Source of the DNA: Anaerolineales bacterium | GTDB taxonomy: Bacteria > Chloroflexota > Anaerolineae > 4572-78 > NAK82 | Length of the DNA stretch: 14,269 nt | Direction: 5' to 3' | NCBI GenBank assembly: GCA_024643945.1 | Contig: JAHELX010000087.1 | Span: forward strand, 1-14,269 | Shown here: positions 13,629 through 14,269 of the stretch, piece after piece | How the letters are laid out: each line of letters begins with the position of its first letter | Numbering within the stretch: position 1 is the first letter of the stretch | Translations under genes and position numbers: made by a program | The notes under the pieces: model-generated | What the model was told of the DNA's origin: nothing | Databases searched by the model: none | What the model saw: the letters and a program-made list of their open reading frames with translations, nothing else

Positions 13629-14269
13629 ATGTTTGTCGAGTCTGGTGACGAGTTCACTTTCTTCCTTCCACCGTATGTCGTATTTGGCAGAGGTAAAAGG
13701 AGCGCCATCCCTGAGTATGCCAAGAGACTGGGTATGACAAAGGCTCTGCTGGTGGTGGACCCCTTCTTTGTTGAGACAGACTACTTCGCTGAGATTCAGA
13801 AGGGGCTTGAGGATGTAGATATCAAGGTGATCAGTTGGTGCGGCGTGGTGCCGGATCCAACGGACGTCAGCGTAGATGAGGCGGTCGAGACGTACAAGAA
13901 CGAGAAGTGCGACGGTGTCATCTGCATTGGCGGCGGCAGTGCGATGGACACCGGGAAATCAATGGCGGTGGTGATCGGCAGCGATTCGCACAGCATTCGC
14001 GAGCATACGGCTCCGACTAACAGATCCGTTGATGGGATGGCCCCCGTGATTTGTGTGCCCACCACTTCGGGTACCGGCGCTGAGGTCAATCCGTACGCCA
14101 TAGTTACTAACACAGAAACGGGCCGAAAGGGGGTAGCGTATCCTGCACAGGGGCTTCTTGCCGCTCAACGGGTGGCGATTGTTGATCCGGACCTGACTGC
14201 CTCCATGCCCCCCAAGCTCACCAGCATTACCGGAATGGACGCACTCTGTCAGGCTCTGGAGTGCTACCT
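13629..14269 (+). CDS. Iron-containing (group III) alcohol dehydrogenase, 3' end cut by window
   Basis: The frame is open from ATG 13629 to the window edge and encodes the first 213 residues of a Fe-ADH, a family whose full length is about 380-400 aa. AAGGAG at 13616-13621 sits 7 nt upstream. Visible family features are FFLPPYVVFGRG at the start, LLVVDPFF, PDPTDVSVDEA, the NAD(P)-binding DGVICIGGGSAMDTGK (Gly101-Lys110), PTTSGTGAEVNPYAIVT and VAIVDPDLT. The metal site begins at Asp204 in GMDALCQALECY, where the usual second ligand His (DALTHAIE in FucO) is Gln208. The remaining His ligands lie outside the window. Members reduce short aldehydes such as lactaldehyde. Placed after the sugar importer, it could remove the aldehyde released by an aldolase; this is inference. 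Confidence 0.93.
   Translation, partial: MFVESGDEFTFFLPPYVVFGRGKRSAIPEYAKRLGMTKALLVVDPFFVETDYFAEIQKGLEDVDIKVISWCGVVPDPTDVSVDEAVETYKNEKCDGVICIGGGSAMDTGKSMAVVIGSDSHSIREHTAPTNRSVDGMAPVICVPTTSGTGAEVNPYAIVTNTETGRKGVAYPAQGLLAAQRVAIVDPDLTASMPPKLTSITGMDALCQALECY

Overview
The window looks like an accessory metabolic locus from a bacterium, probably a Chloroflexota (Anaerolineae-like) organism. This is inference from three signs. The solute-binding lipoprotein has a long Thr/Pro/Ala/Glu linker, a style common in that phylum. The transposase remnant at the left edge resembles an integrase-type transposase I associate with these genomes. A small flavin/F420-type split-barrel oxidoreductase is also present. 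No rRNA, tRNA, CRISPR array or complete insertion sequence was seen. All convincing genes are on the + strand.

Layout. (1) 2-709: a chimeric reading frame open at the left edge. It begins as an integrase-type transposase fragment and ends as a receiver domain of the kind found at the C-terminus of hybrid histidine kinases. It is followed by two clusters of three CCTAAA-type repeats with an exact 11-bp pitch. (2) 939-1767: a consensus sigma70-type promoter, an overlapping double palindrome, and a GntR/UTRA regulator. (3) 1768-2192: a gene-free spacer dominated by a nested, imperfect inverted-repeat element. (4) 2193-4054: a DapA/NAL-superfamily class I aldolase and a DeoC/LsrF-type class I aldolase. 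(5) 4055-4414: a spacer holding a palindromic MITE-like repeat. (6) 4415-7707: a cupin, an FGGY sugar kinase and a fucose/arabinose-isomerase-like protein. (7) 7850-9876: a PPOX/F420-type flavoprotein and a large FAD-dependent oxidoreductase. (8) 10021-13469: a CUT1-type sugar ABC importer made of a binding lipoprotein and two permeases, with no ATPase. (9) 13629-end: an iron-type alcohol dehydrogenase cut by the window edge, preceded by another palindromic repeat.

How the genes could work together (inference). A sugar or sugar derivative enters through the ABC importer. It is isomerised by the FucI-like enzyme and phosphorylated by the FGGY kinase. The LsrF-like aldolase cleaves the product and the Fe-ADH reduces the released aldehyde, which parallels the FucI-FucK-FucA-FucO scheme with a non-orthologous aldolase. 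The DapA-like aldolase and the FAD oxidoreductase suggest a second, oxidative 2-keto-3-deoxy-acid branch or an unusual substrate. The GntR/UTRA protein is the obvious candidate regulator. The substrate cannot be read from the sequence.
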